From: DATBLQ01 sp036555325
GTDB lineage: Bacteria; Pseudomonadota; Alphaproteobacteria; Rhizobiales; Aestuariivirgaceae
Length of the DNA: 16,830 nucleotides
Assembly: GCA_036555325.1 (NCBI GenBank)
Contig: DATBLQ010000014.1
Span: 1 to 16,830 of the forward strand
Direction of reading: 5' to 3'
Position numbers and translations under genes: made by a program. Positions 14,138 to 16,830 of the stretch are shown one piece after another; positions within the stretch are counted from its first letter, which is position 1, and each line of letters starts with the position of its first letter. The notes below the pieces were generated by a model. It saw nothing but the letters and a program-made list of their open reading frames with translations, had not been told where the DNA came from and did not search any database.

Positions 14138-15355
14138 CTAGAAAAAGGCCTGTATGCCCGTCTGCGCTCGTCCGAGGATCAGGGCGTGGACATCCTGCGT
14201 GCCCTCGTAGGTGTTCACCGTTTCCAGATTCAGCATGTGCCGGATGACGTGAAATTCATCCGAGATGCCGTTTCCCCCATGGATGTCGCGTGCCATTCGC
14301 GCGATCTCCAGGGCCTTGATGCAATTGTTCCGCTTCATCAGCGAAATGGCAGGCGGCTGCGCGCGTCCCGCCTCCAGTGCGCGCCCCAGCGCCAGAGCGC
14401 CCGACAACCCCAATGCAATTTCGGTTTGCATGTCCGCAAGCTTCTTCTGCACCAGTTGGCTTGCCGCGATGGGTCGGCCGAATTGCTTGCGGTCGAGCGC
14501 ATACTGCCTTGCCCGATGCCAGCAATCCTCCGCCGCCCCCATCGAACCCCAGGCGATCCCAAACCTCGCCTTGTTGAGGCATCCGAACGGACCGCTCAGG
14601 CCCTTGGCGCCGGGCAGGAGGCTGTCGGCGCCGACCTCGACCTTGTCCAGCACGATCTCGCCCGTGACCGAAGCGCGAAGCGAGAACTTTCCCTCGATCG
14701 TGGGCGTGCTGAAGCCCTTGTGCCCCCGCTCGATGATGAACCCCCGTATCTCATCGTCCTCCGTCTTCGCCCACACGATTGCAAGATCGGCGATCGGCGA
14801 ATTCGTGATCCACGTCTTGCTGCCGTTGAGAACGTAGCCGCTTGCCGTTGTCTTGGCGCGGGTTCTCATCGCGCCAGGATCCGATCCGGCATCCGCCTCG
14901 GTGAGGCCGAAGCAGCCGATAAGCTCGCCCGTGGCGAGCTTTGGCAGATATTTCTTCTTCTGCGCGTCCGATCCATAAGCCTCGATCGGATGCATGACGA
15001 GAGAGTTCTGCACGCTCATCGCCGATCGATAGCCTGAATCGACGCGCTCGATTTCGCGCGCGGCAAGTCCGTACGCCACGTAGCCAAGCCCGGCCCCGCC
15101 GAATGCCTCCGATGTCATCACGCCAAGCAGGCCCTGTGCGCCGAGCTCGCGCATGATCTCCCGGTCGAACACCTCTTCGCGAAACGCCTTCTGGACGCGA
15201 GGCATCAGCTTGTCCTGCGCGAAGGCCTTCACGCTGTCGCGGATCATCCGCTCCTCGTCCGAGAGCTGATGTTCGAGATCCAGCGGATCTTGCCAGTTGA
15301 ACTCGGCCATTTGTGCTGACTTTACCGGCTGGGTTTTTTGCGCGACTTGGGCCAT
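14138..15355 (-). CDS. gcdH: Glutaryl-CoA dehydrogenase
   Basis: This 405-residue FAD enzyme oxidises and decarboxylates glutaryl-CoA to crotonyl-CoA in lysine, tryptophan and hydroxylysine breakdown. The acyl-CoA dehydrogenase fold is complete: CFGLTEADAGSDP (148-160), TWITNSP (181-187), RKQFGRPIAASQLVQKKLADM (289-309) and NTYEGTQDVHALILGRAQTGIQAF. The GCDH-specific features are Arg110 in DSGYRSAMSVQ (human Arg94) and catalytic Glu384 in TYEGT (human Glu370). ATG 15355 has GGAGAA a few bases upstream; an internal ATG at 15310 (MAEFNWQDPL) is an alternative. Electrons would pass to an electron-transfer flavoprotein not encoded here. The GNAT gene follows immediately. Confidence 0.95.
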   Translation of the reverse strand: MAQVAQKTQPVKSAQMAEFNWQDPLDLEHQLSDEERMIRDSVKAFAQDKLMPRVQKAFREEVFDREIMRELGAQGLLGVMTSEAFGGAGLGYVAYGLAAREIERVDSGYRSAMSVQNSLVMHPIEAYGSDAQKKKYLPKLATGELIGCFGLTEADAGSDPGAMRTRAKTTASGYVLNGSKTWITNSPIADLAIVWAKTEDDEIRGFIIERGHKGFSTPTIEGKFSLRASVTGEIVLDKVEVGADSLLPGAKGLSGPFGCLNKARFGIAWGSMGAAEDCWHRARQYALDRKQFGRPIAASQLVQKKLADMQTEIALGLSGALALGRALEAGRAQPPAISLMKRNNCIKALEIARMARDIHGGNGISDEFHVIRHMLNLETVNTYEGTQDVHALILGRAQTGIQAFF

Positions 15356-15468
15356 GGGAGTTCTCCGCAACCTATGGCGTACACTTACCGGGGTTGACCC
15401 GAACTCACAACAACGCTCGTGCCCGATTCCCCGGGGAAGGAAAACCCCGCGCACGCGCTCCCCCGTCC

Positions 15469-15494
15469 GTCATTCGCGGGCTTGACCCAGCAAT
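15469..15494. repeat. Degenerate CTTGA-loop palindrome
   Basis: GTCATTCGCGGGCTTGACCC matches the left half of the units near ribB, but the second arm reads AGCAAT rather than GCGAAT, so the hairpin is broken. The right hairpin of the unit is missing. Confidence 0.7.
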
Positions 15495-15497
15495 CGC

Positions 15498-15612
15498 TTC
15501 CCTCTCCCCTTGTGGGAGAGGGTCAGGGTGAGGGGGCGGGCCCATCCCCCTGATCCGGGCTCCATGCAAATGCATCTCGCCACCTTCTCCCACAAGGGGA
15601 GGAAGGGAGAGC
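15498..15612. repeat. Inverted pair of CTTGTGGGAGAGGG-type repeats
   Basis: The 16-base core CTCCCCTTGTGGGAGA at 15504-15519 recurs in exact reverse complement at 15586-15601, and similarity extends several bases on both sides. Each core also has internal CTCCC/GGGAG symmetry. I recall this G-rich element (often continuing GGTCAGGGTGAGGGG, as here at 15521-15535) as a dispersed repeat in many proteobacterial genomes. The pair could form a long stem with a loop of about 66 bases. Confidence 0.8.
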
Positions 15613-15638
15613 GACAGGATCTCACTCACGATTATCAG

Positions 15639-15667
15639 TTGCACTGTGGCGTTTGAGCAATTAAAGG
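15639..15667 (+). promoter_or_regulatory. Candidate promoter of the secreted repeat protein
   Basis: TTGCAC (15639-15644) and TAAAGG (15662-15667) are separated by 17 bases, 35 bases ahead of the ATG. The -35 is a good match and the -10 partial. A GGGGGA purine tract (15692-15697) just before the ATG could be the ribosome site. Confidence 0.35.
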
Positions 15668-15701
15668 TTGCTTACGCTTGTCGCTGTTTTCGGGGGAAAT
15701 C

Positions 15702-16830
15702 ATGGATAAAGCTTGTGTTTTTCAATCGCGTCGGGCGTACCTTCTCGCCTCGACCGCCATTTTGCTGGCCGGCGCGATCGCCATGGCGCCGCCCGCTCTC
15801 GCCTCCAACGAGTGCGGCCCGCTCGCCGATGAAGTCACCTGCACGTCCGCCGGCAACAACTATCCGAACGGCATCGACTACGAGCCGGTGACCGATCTCA
15901 CCCTGATCGTCGAGGACGGCGTCAACATCGATTCGGGCGCCAACGATGGCATTAATATCACGAGAGTCTCCCCTAACACTCCGAACATCTACCTCTATGT
16001 CTATGACACCGACAGCACTGTCGATATCATGACCAGCGATGACGGCATCTATGTAAGAGGAAGCTTCGACCCCGATTACTCCGTCACCATTCGCAATGAA
16101 GCCGAGATAACCAGCGGAGGTTACGGAATACGCACTCGTTATACCACCAATGTGAACATCGATAATTCAGGCGGCATCGTTTCGGTCAAGGATGGAATCC
16201 GGATGGCGGCTAACGCCGCCGCCGTAAATCAGTCTAGCCTATTCGCGATTACCAACTCGGGCACCATTCAAACGACCGGCGGCTCCGCAAATGGCATCAC
16301 GGCGAGCGGCTCCGGAACCACAAACAATTCGGGCACCATCATTACACATGGAAATGGAGGCGACGGCATCGATGCAACAGCCTACGGCTTGGTGAACATC
16401 TACAATGATGGTGAGATTGAGACTTATGGTGAAAGCGCGCACGGTATCCGCATTGGCGCGGGTTCAGGCGGCAGGCCCAGGGCCTATTCGTCCGGCACCA
16501 TCACCACCCATGACAAATCCAGCCGCGGCATCTATGTCGGCGCCGGCGACAATGTTGTTGTGACCGTCTCCGGCGACATCGTCACCGGCAAGAACTACAA
16601 AGACGATCCGACGACCAACTCCTACGCGCAGGGCATCCTCGTCAAGAACAGCCCCGGCTACGCCAAGGTGAAGCTGGAGGAGGGCGGCGGCATCGCCACC
16701 TATGGCGGCCAGGCTCACGGCATCTATGTGCTGAGTGTCGGGGATAACGCAGCGACCGACTATGTGAAGGTCGAAGTTTATGACGACATCGTCACCGATG
16801 GCGAAAATTCGCTAGGAATCTTCGTCAAGG
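15702..16830 (+). CDS. Secreted beta-helix repeat protein, probable autotransporter passenger (3' end outside window)
   Basis: The open frame runs 376 codons without a stop to the window edge. It starts with a signal peptide: basic QSRR, hydrophobic core AYLLASTAILLAGAIAM, and cleavage after PPALA (residue 34). The mature part begins with two cysteines (38, 47) and then about a dozen irregular 24-35-residue repeats, each ending in a GI turn (for example DGIYV at 114-118, SGTIITHG then DGIDA, DGEIETYG then HGIRIG, SGTITTH then RGIYVG, DDIVTDG then LGIFV). The alternating hydrophobic pattern with Gly, Asn, Asp and Thr is typical of right-handed beta-helix passengers of type V autotransporters, and similar proteins occur in rhizobia and Brucella. 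A C-terminal outer-membrane barrel would be expected beyond the edge but cannot be seen, so the autotransporter label is inference. Confidence 0.82.
   Translation, partial: MDKACVFQSRRAYLLASTAILLAGAIAMAPPALASNECGPLADEVTCTSAGNNYPNGIDYEPVTDLTLIVEDGVNIDSGANDGINITRVSPNTPNIYLYVYDTDSTVDIMTSDDGIYVRGSFDPDYSVTIRNEAEITSGGYGIRTRYTTNVNIDNSGGIVSVKDGIRMAANAAAVNQSSLFAITNSGTIQTTGGSANGITASGSGTTNNSGTIITHGNGGDGIDATAYGLVNIYNDGEIETYGESAHGIRIGAGSGGRPRAYSSGTITTHDKSSRGIYVGAGDNVVVTVSGDIVTGKNYKDDPTTNSYAQGILVKNSPGYAKVKLEEGGGIATYGGQAHGIYVLSVGDNAATDYVKVEVYDDIVTDGENSLGIFVK

Larger units (their letters stand above)
15356..15701. other. Repeat-rich divergent intergenic region
   Basis: The 346 bases between gcdH and the secreted protein gene contain a decayed CTTGA palindrome (15469-15494), an inverted pair of CTCCCCTTGTGGGAGA elements (15504-15519 and 15586-15601) and a promoter candidate near the right end. 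No convincing gene is seen; frames here translate only repeats. Confidence 0.7.

Overview
The window reads as an ordinary chromosomal stretch of a GC-rich alphaproteobacterium, most likely Hyphomicrobiales (rhizobial order) and perhaps a Phyllobacteriaceae-type genome. The evidence is the DUF3175 protein, a thermolabile asparaginase of the Rhizobium etli type, a two-subunit methylmalonyl-CoA mutase, an HTH-fused RibB, and dispersed CTTGA-loop palindromes between genes. Genus-level placement is inference. No phage, transposase, integrase, CRISPR array or plasmid function was seen.

Layout. Bases 1-1130 hold tRNA-Gln(TTG), a DUF3175 gene divergent from a 50-codon basic small protein, and a 66-codon acidic small protein. 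Bases 1130-2878 hold udgX (a uracil-DNA glycosylase family member of the covalent-trapping type) divergent from a class 3 asparaginase. The asparaginase stop codon abuts the stop codon of a minus-strand unit running from 7194 to 2879: a small conserved protein, then mutA and mutB for methylmalonyl-CoA mutase, tightly spaced and in part translationally coupled. Bases 7302-8780 carry a HerA/DUF853 ATPase on the plus strand, which converges with a second minus-strand unit (12546 to 8785). That unit encodes an HTH-RibB-RibA' fusion, a RimB-type retropepsin-like protein, RimK, and an aspartoacylase/AstE-type zinc hydrolase; the last three reading frames overlap by 1-4 bases. Upstream lie sodB, a gcdH-GNAT acetyltransferase pair, and finally a divergent secreted beta-helix (autotransporter-like) protein that runs off the right edge.

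How the genes work together. mutA/mutB isomerise methylmalonyl-CoA to succinyl-CoA, and gcdH decarboxylates glutaryl-CoA, so both feed acyl-CoA catabolism. RimK adds glutamates to ribosomal protein S6 in characterised bacteria. Its coupling to a RimB-type protease and a deacylase/carboxypeptidase suggests a write-and-trim protein or peptide modification module, which here sits downstream of a riboflavin gene. The RibB fusion carries an N-terminal DNA-binding domain. A perfect palindrome overlaps the candidate promoter next to its start codon, which suggests autoregulation, possibly of a leaderless transcript.

The most noteworthy points are the HTH-RibBX gene with its palindrome, the overlapping rimB-rimK-hydrolase cassette, the composite palindromic repeats beside sodB, ribB and the gcdH unit, and the large secreted repeat protein. 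None is demonstrably a new system; each is given below with a test.
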